A DNA stretch of 45,144 nucleotides, from contig JADGBZ010000020.1 of assembly GCA_015231175.1 (NCBI GenBank), positions 1 through 45,144 of the forward strand, read 5' to 3'. This DNA is from Magnetococcales bacterium (GTDB lineage: Bacteria > Pseudomonadota > Magnetococcia > Magnetococcales > DC0425bin3). A program made the translations under genes and the position numbers. Shown piece after piece: positions 17,384 through 26,560 of the stretch; the stretch's first letter is position 1, and each line of letters opens with the position of its first letter. The notes beneath the pieces were generated by a model. That model had not been told where the DNA came from and did not search any database. It saw nothing but the letters and a program-made list of their open reading frames with translations.

Positions 17384-17959
17384 ATGCAATGGTCAAACGT
17401 CATGCGTTCAGTGCACTCCTGGATGGGAATAATCGTTTTCCCGTTTGTGTTCCTGGCCGGGGTAACGGGTTTCTACCTCAGCAATGAAGACCTGTTTCCG
17501 ACATCCACAATGTTCGAACATATTGAGTCCGGAGAAGTAATATGGCCAGAAAAAAAAGATCCACTCTCCCTTGAAAAAGCGATCACTCTGGCCAACTCTC
17601 AATGGAAGAATGGCATAACCGGAAAGGTAACCAAAAAAAAGATTAACGATAGAAATCAATACATCCTCTGGGAGAAGGGAGGCAATCAACGGATCGTGAT
17701 CGATATTGACAATCACTCGTATTATGTAAAAACGAGCGATTACATTAAAAGACAATACACGCCTGACGGCATTCATCTGCATACGAAATTCTATATTTAT
17801 AACATCATTGAACACATACACAAAGGCAGGCTCATGCACTGGGGAGCATTCAAGGTGGCTGTGGATGTCACGAGTATTGCGCTGGTGCTTTTTGCCATAT
17901 CGGGGGTATATTTGTGGATTCGTCCACGTCTGAAGCGTTACTTCAGGAACAGGAGCTGA
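17384..17959 (+). CDS. PepSY-associated membrane protein
   Basis: A 191-residue protein with AAGGA 7 bases before its ATG. It has an N-terminal membrane helix (about 12-32, after the R-x2-HSWMG motif typical of PepSY_TM proteins) and a C-terminal helix (about 160-182, ending SGVYLWIRPRLKR). Between them is a periplasmic PepSY-like domain of 125 residues with the LEKAITLA helix and ILWEKGGNQRIVIDID strands. The HxxxH pairs (HLHTKF, IEHIHKGRLMHWG) are also typical and may bind heme or metal. Related proteins occur with iron uptake and ferric reductases. Its base composition is clearly more AT-rich than its neighbours, which may indicate transfer. Confidence 0.8.
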   Translation: MQWSNVMRSVHSWMGIIVFPFVFLAGVTGFYLSNEDLFPTSTMFEHIESGEVIWPEKKDPLSLEKAITLANSQWKNGITGKVTKKKINDRNQYILWEKGGNQRIVIDIDNHSYYVKTSDYIKRQYTPDGIHLHTKFYIYNIIEHIHKGRLMHWGAFKVAVDVTSIALVLFAISGVYLWIRPRLKRYFRNRS

Positions 17960-18264
17960 AGTTTCCTCTGCAAAAAAGTTTTTTCATGGATATTCACATC
18001 ATCTCCCATATGGGTGACGGGCCGGATGAACACCCGGGCGCCACCCTGTTTCATGGCTTTCGCGGCAGGGCAGCAGAAAAAATTCCGAAAATTCCCAACT
18101 TTTCTTTGCTCTCTTTTGCCGGGAAACCGATACTGTCACGGCGTATGCAGCTGGCAGCCCCGCCGATTGAGGAGTCTTCCCATTTTTTTCGCCTCTTCTT
18201 GACAGGGGGAACTCTCCTTTCTAGAGTCTCACAATCGTCCACTAAAACGTAACACCGGAGCCTT
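17960..18264. other. Noncoding leader of the alaC operon
   Basis: No convincing gene is present. The right end holds a strong promoter (18199-18227). A plus frame through the region overlaps the preceding gene and has no family resemblance. Confidence 0.5.
18199..18227 (+). promoter_or_regulatory. Sigma-70 promoter of the alaC-hom-recJ group
   Basis: TTGACA at 18199-18204, a 17-base spacer and TAGAGT at 18222-18227 form a near-consensus promoter. The start codon lies 37 bases after the -10 box, leaving a leader of about 30 bases. Confidence 0.85.
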
Positions 18265-19458
18265 ATGGAAGAGGAATTTTTTCGCATCAAGCGGTTGCCG
18301 CCCTATGTGTTTGCCGTCGTCAACGAGTTGAAGTCCCAGGCAAGGGCACGTGGGGAGGATATCATTGATTTCGGCATGGGAAATCCTGACCACCCAACGC
18401 CCCAGCACATCGTGGATCGTTTGAACGAGGCTGCCATGGAGGGCCGCAACCATCGCTACTCCCTCTCGAAGGGCATTCATGGTCTGCGCAAAGCGGTCTG
18501 CGGCTACTACAAGCGGCGGTTTGATGTGGAACTGGACCCGGACCGGGAAGCCATTGTCACCATCGGATCGAAAGAGGGTTTGTCGCACATGGCGTTGGCC
18601 ATCACCAACCCTGGGGTGACCGTCCTTGCGCCCAACCCGACCTATCCCATTCACGTCTATGCCTTCGTCATTGCCGGCGCCGACATTCTGCATGTGCCTC
18701 TGCTCAAGGCGGAAGATTTTTTCGATGCCCTGAAACATGCGGTCGAGCACACCTGGCCACGGCCCAAGACGCTGATGATCAACTTTCCGGCCAACCCCAC
18801 CGCCATGGTGGTCGATCTGGATTTTTACGTCAAGCTGGTGGCATTCGCCAAGGAACACGACCTGATCGTGTTGAGCGACGTGGCTTATGCCGAACTCTGT
18901 TTTGACGGTTACCTGGCCCCCAGCATTCTTCAGGTTCCTGGCGCCAAGGATGTCGCTGTGGAGTTCTACTCCATGTCCAAGACCTACAACATGCCTGGTT
19001 GGCGCGTCGGTTTTGCGGTGGGCAACCAGAGATTGATTCATGCCCTGACCCGGCTGAAGTCCTACCTCGATTATGGTTTGTTCCAGCCCATCCAGATTGC
19101 CGCCGCTGTTGGCCTCAATGGTCCACAAGAGTGCGTCGACGAGATTCGCGAACTGTACCGGAGTCGCCGGGATGTCCTGGTGGACGGTTTGGCACGCGCC
19201 GGATGGGTCGTCGACAAGCCCAAGGCCACCATGTTTGTCTGGGCCCGCATACCGGAAGAGTATCGCAAGATGGGTTCTCTGGAGTTTTCCAAGCTGCTTC
19301 TCCAGGAAGCTAAAATTGCCGTGGCCCCAGGGGTCGGCTTTGGTAAATATGGTGACGAGTTTGTGCGCATCGCCTTGATTGAAAATGAACATCGGACACG
19401 CCAGGCGCTGCGGGGCGTGCGAAAGTTTTTCAATGCCGGGGGAGATGTGCAAACCTGA
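18265..19458 (+). CDS. alaC: Aminotransferase AlaC (alanine/glutamate-pyruvate type)
   Basis: A 397-residue class I pyridoxal-phosphate aminotransferase. It has the typical [10 protein letters not shown] start of the substrate-binding arm, [10 protein letters not shown], the [10 protein letters not shown] segment, [11 protein letters not shown] with the cofactor Asp and Tyr, and [12 protein letters not shown] with Lys239 as the Schiff-base lysine. The C-terminus has [12 protein letters not shown] with the carboxylate-binding Arg. This pattern matches AlaC/YfdZ enzymes, which make alanine from pyruvate; some relatives act on other 2-oxo acids. In many bacteria this gene precedes hom, as here, suggesting a link to aspartate-family amino acids. 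Confidence 0.93.
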   Translation: MEEEFFRIKRLPPYVFAVVNELKSQARARGEDIIDFGMGNPDHPTPQHIVDRLNEAAMEGRNHRYSLSKGIHGLRKAVCGYYKRRFDVELDPDREAIVTIGSKEGLSHMALAITNPGVTVLAPNPTYPIHVYAFVIAGADILHVPLLKAEDFFDALKHAVEHTWPRPKTLMINFPANPTAMVVDLDFYVKLVAFAKEHDLIVLSDVAYAELCFDGYLAPSILQVPGAKDVAVEFYSMSKTYNMPGWRVGFAVGNQRLIHALTRLKSYLDYGLFQPIQIAAAVGLNGPQECVDEIRELYRSRRDVLVDGLARAGWVVDKPKATMFVWARIPEEYRKMGSLEFSKLLLQEAKIAVAPGVGFGKYGDEFVRIALIENEHRTRQALRGVRKFFNAGGDVQT

Positions 19459-19566
19459 GGGGCATCGGAACGCCACGACGCAGTCGTAAAAGTTGTCTGA
19501 CGGCTCTCACGACAGGGAGGCAGAGGGGACTCCCTCGGCCCATGAACGCTGAAGAGGGTAAGAGTA

Positions 19567-20883
19567 TTGGACACGCTACGCATCGGCCTGCTGGGGCTGG
19601 GAACTGTCGGAACGGGAACGGTACGCCTGCTGCAAACCCACGAGCGCCTGCTTTGGGAAAGAACGGGCGTGCGCTTTCGATTGGTGCGTATCGCCGACCT
19701 GGATGTGCATCGTGACCGGGGAATCTCCCTGCACACCGTGGAGTTAACCCGGGATGCGCACGCTGTGGTCGTCGCAGATGACATTGATATCGTTGTCGAG
19801 TTGATTGGCGGCATCGATCCGGCACGAAACCTAGTGGAGTCGGCCCTGCGCCATGGCAAACATGTCGTAACCGCCAACAAGGCCCTGATCGCCCAGTACG
19901 GCAACGAGCTGTTGCTTGAAGCCGAAACGCAAAATTGTGAACTGGCCTTCGAGGCGGCTGTAGCCGGTGCCATTCCCATCATCAAGGCCCTGCGGGAGAG
20001 TCTGGCCGCCAATCAGATCGATCAGATTCATGGCATCCTCAACGGAACCTGCAATTACATCCTGACCGAGATGCGGGAAAAGGCCCTTCCCTTCGGCCAA
20101 GTCCTGAAGGCGGCCCAGGAAAAGGGGTACGCCGAGGCGGATCCTTCCTTCGACGTGGATGGCATCGACACGGCCCATAAGTTGGCCATTCTGTCGGCCA
20201 TTGCGTTTGGCACCCCCATCAACTTCAAGGGTATCAGCGTCGAAGGCATTCGCCAGGTCACGGAAGTCGATATCGCCTGGGCCAGGAAGATGGGGTATCG
20301 GATCAAGCTGTTGGCCATAGCCAAACGCAACCCGTCGGGGCTGGAACTTCGTGTCCATCCAGCCATGGTGGCGGCTGACAGCATGGTTGCCACCGTCGAG
20401 GGGGTCTTCAATGCGGTGTTTGTGAACGGCGACTTTTCCGGAACGACCATGCACTCTGGCCGCGGAGCCGGAGAGAAGCCCACGGCCAGCGCAGTGCTGG
20501 GTGACCTCGTTGACATGGCCCGCAATCTCAAGGCCGGCATACGGCGGCGGGTACCTCTGTTGTCCACACGCACGGAACACCTGCAAACCATGCCGGTTCT
20601 CTCCATGGATGACCTGATTGGAGAGTACTATCTCCGTCTGGCCGTTGTGGACGAGAGCGGCGTTCTCGCCGAGATTGCCGATGTGTTCCGCCGGCATGCC
20701 ATATCCATCAAGACCATCCATCAGGAGGGGCGTTCCAGCCAGGCGACGGTTCCTGTCCCTTTGGTGCTGGTCACCCATGAGACATCGGAACGGCGCATCC
20801 GCGCCGGATTGCAGGAGTTGGAGAGGATGGGATCAGTCCTGGAAAAACCGCATCTGATTCGCATCGAGAGCATTTTTGCCTGA
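19567..20883 (+). CDS. hom: Homoserine dehydrogenase
   Basis: A 438-residue enzyme that reduces aspartate semialdehyde to homoserine with NAD(P)H, feeding threonine and methionine synthesis. The N-terminus has the Rossmann motif GLLGLGTVGTGTV. The catalytic domain shows KHVVTANKALIA, GILNGTCNYIL, EADPSFDVDGIDTAHKL and SGRGAGEKPTASAV. A C-terminal ACT domain (about 355-430, YYLRLAVVDESGVLAEIADVF) should bind an amino-acid effector, probably threonine. The start is a TTG with a GAAGAGGG site; no in-frame ATG is available nearby. It ends inside the next gene's start region (8-base overlap). Confidence 0.96.
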   Translation: MDTLRIGLLGLGTVGTGTVRLLQTHERLLWERTGVRFRLVRIADLDVHRDRGISLHTVELTRDAHAVVVADDIDIVVELIGGIDPARNLVESALRHGKHVVTANKALIAQYGNELLLEAETQNCELAFEAAVAGAIPIIKALRESLAANQIDQIHGILNGTCNYILTEMREKALPFGQVLKAAQEKGYAEADPSFDVDGIDTAHKLAILSAIAFGTPINFKGISVEGIRQVTEVDIAWARKMGYRIKLLAIAKRNPSGLELRVHPAMVAADSMVATVEGVFNAVFVNGDFSGTTMHSGRGAGEKPTASAVLGDLVDMARNLKAGIRRRVPLLSTRTEHLQTMPVLSMDDLIGEYYLRLAVVDESGVLAEIADVFRRHAISIKTIHQEGRSSQATVPVPLVLVTHETSERRIRAGLQELERMGSVLEKPHLIRIESIFA

Positions 20884-22057
20884 GATCGCCAGGGAATCGG
20901 GTCGGACCGCCGTCGTCATTGTCATCGAAGGTTTGTCCGTCCAGGAAGATCCTCCCCTGCACACCCTATGCCCTCCGCTGGGCCGTTGGGTCTCCCGGGG
21001 TCGGCGTGGCATGTTGGCATGGCCTGCGGCAGGGTCGGATGCGACTCTGGAGAAACCGGGTCTGTTCGCCTTGTTCGGGTTGTTGCCGGAAGTTCTCTCT
21101 GGAAGGGATCTTCCGTCCGGGTATCACATGGCACGCGCCATGGGTCTGGCCGACGACGCAGGGCTGGGTTGGGCTGTCCTCGGCTTCACCCATCTGCGCC
21201 AGGTTCAGATGGATCTGCATGTCGTTTCCAGGCAGAGGACGGGACAGAACCAGGCGGAAGTCGCGGCCCTGGCACAGGCATTGGCGGAAGAGTACCTTCG
21301 GGAGGGTTGGCGGATTCATCCGGGCATGGGCATGGAGTTGCTGCTCTCGACAACGCTTCCTCTACAGGTTCGCACCTTCCCCTTGGCCCACCTGGAGGGG
21401 CGACGCACCCTGGATCTCCTGCCTCAGGGTGCCGATGCAGCTTCGTTACTCCGGCTTTTGACCACCGGGCAACTCATCCTCGCCCGTCACCCCCTGAATC
21501 AAGAACGCCAGGCGCAAGGTCGATTGCCCCTGAATACACCTTGGATCTGGGGCGTAGGCCGGGATCATGGGGAGAAAACGCCTCCCCCACCAACGACCCG
21601 GGGAGTATGCTGGAGTGCAGAACCTTTGGTGGCCAGTCTGGCACACAGCGACGGTTGGCGCCCCTGTCTCCTGGATGACGAAGAACAAGTGCCGACAGCG
21701 CTGCTCCCGGACATTTTGGACCAGGTTGCCCGAGGTGACCGTGCCCTGGTTCACCTCCAGGCGCCGGCCTTGCTGGTACAACACGGTTTGCCATCGCAAC
21801 GAAAAAATCATTTGCGCATGCTCGGCGATCTTTTGCTTGCGCCTTTGGCGGCTGCCTTGCGTCCGCTCGCCGTACCTCTGGTGGTTCTTTCCGGGCCATG
21901 CCTGGCGCCTGATGGGATGGTTCTCCCCGAACCATCACCCTGGCTCATGCCACCCGAGGAAACGAGATCCACAAGACCTTGGTTTTGGCCAAAATGGAGT
22001 GGGAGAAGAGGAGACATTCTCGCCATGGCAAACTTTCGACAAGCGTGGATGGCATGA
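20876..22057 (+). CDS. ApgM/homoserine-kinase-like protein, probably catalytically degenerate
   Basis: A 393-residue protein starting at TTG inside the end of hom. Its position and outline match the ApgM-type phosphoglycerate mutase family, whose hom-linked members are proposed to act as homoserine kinase. Recognisable parts are TAVVIVIEGLS at the N-terminus (usually IVLDGMGD), WSAEPLVASLA (usually SATDLLKGLA) and ALVHLQAPALLVQHG (usually VHVEAPDEAGH). Key metal ligands appear changed: the first Asp is Glu, the APDEAGH Asp is Ala, and the late DHPTP motif reads GPCLAPD. I infer a pseudoenzyme or a protein with altered chemistry. The alternative is that my alignment by eye has missed displaced ligands. 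Its stop overlaps recJ (ATGA). Confidence 0.65.
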   Translation: MPEIARESGRTAVVIVIEGLSVQEDPPLHTLCPPLGRWVSRGRRGMLAWPAAGSDATLEKPGLFALFGLLPEVLSGRDLPSGYHMARAMGLADDAGLGWAVLGFTHLRQVQMDLHVVSRQRTGQNQAEVAALAQALAEEYLREGWRIHPGMGMELLLSTTLPLQVRTFPLAHLEGRRTLDLLPQGADAASLLRLLTTGQLILARHPLNQERQAQGRLPLNTPWIWGVGRDHGEKTPPPPTTRGVCWSAEPLVASLAHSDGWRPCLLDDEEQVPTALLPDILDQVARGDRALVHLQAPALLVQHGLPSQRKNHLRMLGDLLLAPLAAALRPLAVPLVVLSGPCLAPDGMVLPEPSPWLMPPEETRSTRPWFWPKWSGRRGDILAMANFRQAWMA

Positions 22058-23844
22058 TCGACGATCCGGCCACAACGCCCGGCGCGTCATTTCAGGGGCG
22101 CCTCTGGGAACAGCGGGAGCGTGCCGGATTGCACCACGAACATGTGGCGCGGGAATTGGGTATGTCACCGCTCCTGGCGCCGCTTTTGGCCTCACGCCAG
22201 ATTGAGACCGTCGCGGGCGCCCAAAATTATTTACGGCCCGCCCTGGGCCAACTTGCAGACCCCTCTCTGCTGCGGGATATGGATCGTGCCGTCACCCGCG
22301 TGGCCCAGGCCCTACGGGAGAAGGAAGCCATCGCCATCTTTGGGGATTACGATGTGGATGGAGCCACATCCTCTGCGTTGCTGGTCCGCTATTTCCGGGC
22401 CCTGGGTGTATCTGTTCGTGTCTATGTTCCAGATCGGCTGGATGAGGGGTATGGACCCAACGTTCCCGCCATGCGGCAACTCGCCGCCGAGGGAACACGA
22501 CTGATCATCACCGTGGATTGTGGCATATCCTCCTTCGACGCCATGGAAGAGGCCTCCCGGTTGGGCATGGATATCGTTGTCACCGATCACCACCAACTGG
22601 TCGATGATCGGCTGCCGGTCGCTGTCGCGATCATCAATCCGAATCGACGAGACGATACCTTCGCCCACAAGGAGTTGGCGGGGGTCGGTCTGGCTTTTTA
22701 CCTGGTCATGGCCCTGAACCGGTATTTGCGCCAGCAGGGGTTGTTTGGCGGTCACCTCCCCGAACCCGACCTCAAACCTTTGCTGGAGTTGGTGGCCGTG
22801 GGAACAATAGCCGACGTGGCCCGCTTGACCGGCATGAATCGACTCCTGGTGGCCGTCGGCTTGCGGGACAGCGCCCGGATTCGCAACCCGGGGTTGCAGG
22901 CCCTGGTTCGCCAGGCGGGCCTCTCTCGAACTTCCGAGAAAGGGCTTTCGCCAGGACAGATCGGTTTTCAGCTGGGGCCACGCATCAATGCCGGGGGTCG
23001 CCTGGGTCAAGGCATACTCGGTTCGGAGCTGTTAAGCAGCGATGATCCGGAACGCATCGAGGAGATTGCCCATATTCTCGAAAGCGCCAATCGCGAACGG
23101 CAGGCCATCGAACAACGGATCCTGAACGAAGCCCTGACCATGATCGGCGAACAGGATCTGATCAACCGCCGGATGGGGTGGGTATTGGCAAGCCCGAACT
23201 GGCACCCCGGGGTGGTCGGTATCGTGGCATCACGCATCACCGAGCGCTTTTATCGACCCACCATGGTTGTCGCCCTGGACGCGACCAAGGGAGAGGGCAA
23301 AGGTTCGGGGCGCTCGGTGCGCGGGGTGAATTTGTTCGCCGCCGTTGCCGCTGCCGGCGGATTTTTACTGCGTTTTGGCGGACATCACGCCGCCGCCGGC
23401 CTGACCATCGCCCTGGAGCAACTTGACCCTTTCATCGAGGCCTTTGATCAGGCGGTGCGGACCCAAAATGATCCCAGACTGTTTCAACCCGTTCTCAAGT
23501 TTGATCTTCTCCTCTCCCCAACGGCCATGCAACAGGAGCTGATCCGGCACATGCAACGCTTTCAACCCTTCGGCATGGGCAATCCCGAACCGGTTGTCGT
23601 TCTGCCACAGATGCGCATCGAGTCATCGTCAGTCCTGAAGGAACGCCATGTCAAATGCCAGTTGGTCGACAACAAGGGGGGGCGCGTGGAAGCGCTCGGT
23701 TTTGGTTTGCTTCCAGGCCCTTTGGGAGAGCGGCTATTGACGGAACGCGGTACCGTCGATGTGGCAGGAACCCTTTCGATCAGCACGTTTCGAAATCGGG
23801 AAACGGTGCAATTGCACATCAAGGATGCACGTCTGGCCATGTGA
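22054..23844 (+). CDS. recJ: Single-stranded-DNA exonuclease RecJ
   Basis: A 596-residue 5'-3' exonuclease of the DHH superfamily used in recombination and mismatch or base-excision repair. Motifs are in order: IFGDYDVDGATSSAL (about 85-100), IITVDCGISS, IVVTDHHQ, GPRINAGGRLGQ, and the DHHA1 part with GVNLFAAVAAAGGFLLRFGGHHAAAGL. The C-terminal OB-fold ends TLSISTFRNRETVQLHIKDAR. The ATG at 22054 is chosen because it overlaps the preceding stop (ATGA); a longer frame begins inside the previous gene. Coupling of recJ to hom is common in several proteobacterial groups. Confidence 0.96.
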   Translation: MIDDPATTPGASFQGRLWEQRERAGLHHEHVARELGMSPLLAPLLASRQIETVAGAQNYLRPALGQLADPSLLRDMDRAVTRVAQALREKEAIAIFGDYDVDGATSSALLVRYFRALGVSVRVYVPDRLDEGYGPNVPAMRQLAAEGTRLIITVDCGISSFDAMEEASRLGMDIVVTDHHQLVDDRLPVAVAIINPNRRDDTFAHKELAGVGLAFYLVMALNRYLRQQGLFGGHLPEPDLKPLLELVAVGTIADVARLTGMNRLLVAVGLRDSARIRNPGLQALVRQAGLSRTSEKGLSPGQIGFQLGPRINAGGRLGQGILGSELLSSDDPERIEEIAHILESANRERQAIEQRILNEALTMIGEQDLINRRMGWVLASPNWHPGVVGIVASRITERFYRPTMVVALDATKGEGKGSGRSVRGVNLFAAVAAAGGFLLRFGGHHAAAGLTIALEQLDPFIEAFDQAVRTQNDPRLFQPVLKFDLLLSPTAMQQELIRHMQRFQPFGMGNPEPVVVLPQMRIESSSVLKERHVKCQLVDNKGGRVEALGFGLLPGPLGERLLTERGTVDVAGTLSISTFRNRETVQLHIKDARLAM

Positions 23845-23931
23845 CCATGTGCGTACCTGGCCAGGCAAGAGGGCCAGGCTTGAGAACCTTCCGGAAAGGG
23901 CTTACAGTGTCGACGGGAGATTTTGTCCGAT

Positions 23932-25257
23932 ATGATGACATCCGATGCACTGACCGCTTTTTTGCAGGATCAACAAACCACCTTGCAAGGACTGGCAGGC
24001 ACCCACCCCTTCCGTGTGGCCGGTTGGTTGCTGGTGGTCGGAATTGCCGTGCAAGTGGTGTTGTCCATTGCAGGGCAGATGCGTCGGTTGTCTCTCCAGG
24101 AGAAGCGGCAACGTGTCGAGATCAAACTCCTGGAGACACAGCTGGAAAAAGCAACGTCTCTGTACCACCTGGAGGTGGAGAGACAGGCCCGTTCCTGGAG
24201 CGGGGTGCGCAAGTTTCGCATCGACCGCAAGGTGCCCGAAACCCCCGGAGTCTGGTCTCTGTATCTGGTCCCACATGATGGCAAGCCTCTGCCGCCCTTC
24301 CTTCCTGGTCAGTATTTGACTTTTGTGGTGCGGGTTCCTGGTCGTGAGAAACCTGTCACCCGATGTTACTCTCTTTCCAGCCATCCCCAGCATTTGAACT
24401 CCTATCGCATGACGGTCAAGCAGGCCTTGGCCCCGCCGGGTACGCCGGGGGTTCCACCTGGAGAGGTTTCAACCTATCTTTGTACCCAGGCACAGGAAGG
24501 GGACATTTTGGATGTCAAACCCATCACGGGCCATTTCGTCCTGGATCCGGGTAAACAAAGGCCGGTGGTTCTGATTGGCGGGGGCATTGGGGTAACGCCG
24601 CAATTGAGCAAATTGATGTCCTTGTGCAGCGCCTTTGATGAGCGGGATGTCTGGTTTTTCCACGGGGTGCGCAACAGCCGGGACCATTTATTGCGGGGAG
24701 AGATTGAGGCGATCGCGGCCACATGTGACCACGTTCATGTTCGATTTTGCTACAGCCAGCCTTTGCCAAAGGATCAGCTGGGCAAGGATTTTCACCATGT
24801 TGGCCGCATCGACATGGCCCTGCTCAAGGCATCATTGCCCTCCAGCAATTACGAATTTCACATCTGCGGCACCCCCGGGATGATGCAAAATCTGGTGACC
24901 GGCTTGGCGCAATGGGGCGTACCGGATGATCATGTTCACTATGAAGCTTTTGGTCCCTCCAGCGTCAGCCGCACACCTCCAACCCCGTTGGCCGGAGCCG
25001 CGTCATTCACCGTCCTTTTTTCCCGCAGTGGCAGGCAGGTGACATGGCACCCGGAGGACGGATCCTTGTTGGATCTGGCGGAAAAAAACAACATCCCCCT
25101 GGATGGTGGCTGCCGAGCCGGAAATTGTGGCACCTGTGCGGTGGCCCTGAAATCGGGCCAAGTCAGCTACGTCCACGACCCGGGACAAACTCCCGATCGA
25201 GGCACCTGCCTGGCCTGTATCGCCGTACCCAAGGAAGATCTGGTCATCGATGCCTGA
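23932..25257 (+). CDS. Membrane-anchored flavin oxidoreductase with [2Fe-2S] domain
   Basis: A 441-residue protein. One N-terminal membrane helix (about 27-49) is followed by a coiled coil (about 52-85). The FAD-binding domain begins near residue 95 and has RCYSLSS; the NAD-binding domain has LIGGGIGVTPQLSKL and FHICGTPGMM. The C-terminal plant-type ferredoxin domain has LDGGCRAGNCGTC and a last Cys in TCLAC, binding one [2Fe-2S] cluster. This is the layout of Hcr-like NADH oxidoreductases and of reductase components of oxygenases, but the anchor plus coiled coil is unusual. Electron acceptor unknown. ATG 23932 is preferred over a TTG nine bases upstream because its distance to the GGGAG site is more acceptable. 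Confidence 0.88.
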   Translation: MMTSDALTAFLQDQQTTLQGLAGTHPFRVAGWLLVVGIAVQVVLSIAGQMRRLSLQEKRQRVEIKLLETQLEKATSLYHLEVERQARSWSGVRKFRIDRKVPETPGVWSLYLVPHDGKPLPPFLPGQYLTFVVRVPGREKPVTRCYSLSSHPQHLNSYRMTVKQALAPPGTPGVPPGEVSTYLCTQAQEGDILDVKPITGHFVLDPGKQRPVVLIGGGIGVTPQLSKLMSLCSAFDERDVWFFHGVRNSRDHLLRGEIEAIAATCDHVHVRFCYSQPLPKDQLGKDFHHVGRIDMALLKASLPSSNYEFHICGTPGMMQNLVTGLAQWGVPDDHVHYEAFGPSSVSRTPPTPLAGAASFTVLFSRSGRQVTWHPEDGSLLDLAEKNNIPLDGGCRAGNCGTCAVALKSGQVSYVHDPGQTPDRGTCLACIAVPKEDLVIDA

Positions 25258-25290
25258 GAAAGCGCCCCCCCCCCAAAGGCGCAACCATCC

Positions 25291-25393
25291 AGCACCCCTT
25301 CAAGAAATGCCCGAGCACGAGGGCCTTTATCAGGGCTTCGTCCCCAGCCCACCGGAACTCCGTCCCGGACCTGCCAGGGAGCCAGACCCCGAT
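25291..25393 (+). repeat. Interspersed repeat, copy A
   Basis: About 100 bases that align with 30375-30488 over nearly the whole length. Shared blocks include TCAGGGCTTCG and GACCTGCCAGGGAGCC. A reverse partial copy lies at 33905-33955 and a short one at 17068-17101. No gene is present between 25258 and 25458. Confidence 0.7.
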
Positions 25394-25458
25394 GCTTTGC
25401 CGGGCGCTGAGTCATGACCCAAAAACAAGGAATGAGTGGACGCAAGCAATTGTTTTAT

Positions 25459-25533
25459 TGGAGCCGCCTGTCGGAATTGAACCGACGACCTGCTCATTAC
25501 GAGTGAGCTGCTCTACCCCTGAGCTAAGGCGGC
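25459..25533 (-). tRNA. tRNA-Thr (anticodon CGT)
   Basis: A complete 75-base cloverleaf with encoded CCA: acceptor GCCGCCT/AGGCGGC, D arm GCTC/GAGC, anticodon arm GCTCA-CTCGTAA-TGAGC and T arm GTCGG/CCGAC. It reads ACG codons. A strong promoter lies directly upstream. Confidence 0.97.
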
Positions 25534-25544
25534 GAAACGCGGGC

Positions 25545-25573
25545 ATACTAAGCCCCGTCTCGCATCTGGTCAA
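25545..25573 (-). promoter_or_regulatory. Promoter of tRNA-Thr
   Basis: Minus strand: TTGACC (25573-25568), a 17-base spacer and TAGTAT (25550-25545). The -10 box ends 11 bases before the tRNA 5' end, which fits direct transcription of the tRNA. Confidence 0.85.
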
Positions 25574-25695
25574 GTGTTGCTCCTGCGTCAGCGGAAGAGA
25601 GAGGGTGAGAGCGTGGGTTGATCAACAGATGGAAAACGGGCAGAATGAAGGAGTGAGGGGGGAGGTGTCCACTATTTCCATGGTGATCGGTTTCC

Positions 25696-26211
25696 ATGAG
25701 TCAGACCACGCGCAGGCCCACACCGGAGAATCCTGAAGAGCCAACGATCAACCCGATTGGCATGGTCGAGGAGTATGTGATCGATCAGGATTGGCACGCT
25801 GAGCGGATTGATGAGTTTGAACTTTGGGCCGAGATTCCCACCCAATGGGGAAATTTCCGACTTTGGACCACCTACCATGAAAACACCGGGTTTTTGCAGT
25901 TCAACTGTTACCTGACCCTGAAAATTCCTCCCCGCCTCTGGGGCCGCACCGCCGAGACCATGGCTCTTATCAACGAACGTATCTGGGTCGGTCATTTTGA
26001 GGTTTGGAACGAAGAGATGACACCGGTGCTGCGGGTCGTTCTGCCCATGCGAGGGGCACCCCTCTCCGAAGAGCAGGTCGAGGATATCCTGACCTCCATC
26101 CACCAGGATGCCGATCGTTTCTTTCCGGCCCTACAGTGGGTGATCTGGGGTGGAAAAAAACCGGAAGAGGCTGTTGCCACCGCCATGATCGAAACCGAGG
26201 GCGAGGCTTGA
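25696..26211 (+). CDS. YbjN domain protein
   Basis: A 171-residue soluble protein. After a Pro-rich start of 20 residues it shows the YbjN fold, related to type III secretion chaperones: an N-terminal helix-strand unit, the strands NFRLWTTYHENTGFLQFNCYL, the region MALINERIWVGHFEVW and the C-terminal helix EEQVEDILTSIHQDADRFFPALQWVIWGGKKPEEAV. Members affect motility and stress responses in enterobacteria, but no biochemical activity is established. It stands alone between two tRNA genes on the plus strand. Confidence 0.85.
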   Translation: MSQTTRRPTPENPEEPTINPIGMVEEYVIDQDWHAERIDEFELWAEIPTQWGNFRLWTTYHENTGFLQFNCYLTLKIPPRLWGRTAETMALINERIWVGHFEVWNEEMTPVLRVVLPMRGAPLSEEQVEDILTSIHQDADRFFPALQWVIWGGKKPEEAVATAMIETEGEA

Positions 26212-26271
26212 TTTGTGACCCCGGTTTCCGCCCTGTACGCCACGTTGTGCATGGCGCACCGGGAAGAGGGG

Positions 26272-26300
26272 TTGACGGCACCAACAAATGGGACTAAGTT
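26272..26300 (+). promoter_or_regulatory. Possible promoter of tRNA-Val
   Basis: TTGACG, a 17-base spacer and TAAGTT; the -10 box is weak, but its end lies 12 bases before the tRNA, the same distance as for tRNA-Thr. Confidence 0.45.
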
Positions 26301-26312
26301 GGCATCCGCTTT

Positions 26313-26388
<76 letters not shown>

Positions 26389-26403
26389 TAAAAACAAACA
26401 GTT

Positions 26404-26430
26404 ACGGCCACTCGCAAGGTGGCCGTTTTT
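26404..26430 (+). terminator. Terminator of tRNA-Val, island-borne copy
   Basis: ACGGCCAC, a TCGCAAG loop and GTGGCCGTTTTT: a perfect 8-bp stem with a T run. It is identical in stem and loop to the copy at 30327-30354, although the DNA between att core and hairpin differs. Confidence 0.93.
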
Positions 26431-26435
26431 GTTCT

Positions 26436-26454
26436 AGTACCCACATAGTACCCA
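26436..26454. repeat. Arm-type repeat, left end
   Basis: AGTACCCACATAGTACCCA, two direct GTACCCA units separated by CATA. The identical 19 bases occur at 30139-30157. Paired short repeats near both ends are typical of arm binding sites of tyrosine integrases. Confidence 0.75.
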
Positions 26455-26487
26455 GTTGGAAGAAATTCACCGGACACACACGGAAAC

Positions 26488-26515
26488 AAAAAAAGGACCG
26501 GATCGCTCCGGCCCT
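26488..26515 (-). terminator. Terminator of the unknown island gene
   Basis: Minus strand shows GGCCGGA-GCGA-TCCGGTCC followed by seven T, about 45 bases beyond the gene's stop. Confidence 0.8.
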
Positions 26516-26560
26516 GTCTCGTGTCCTGGGAGGTGCCGTCCCTGGCATTCGTTGGTCAGG

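Noticed and set aside
17914-18252. Plus-strand frame of 112 codons after the PepSY-like gene
   Set aside because: It overlaps the preceding gene, its end covers the strong alaC promoter, and the sequence resembles no known family.
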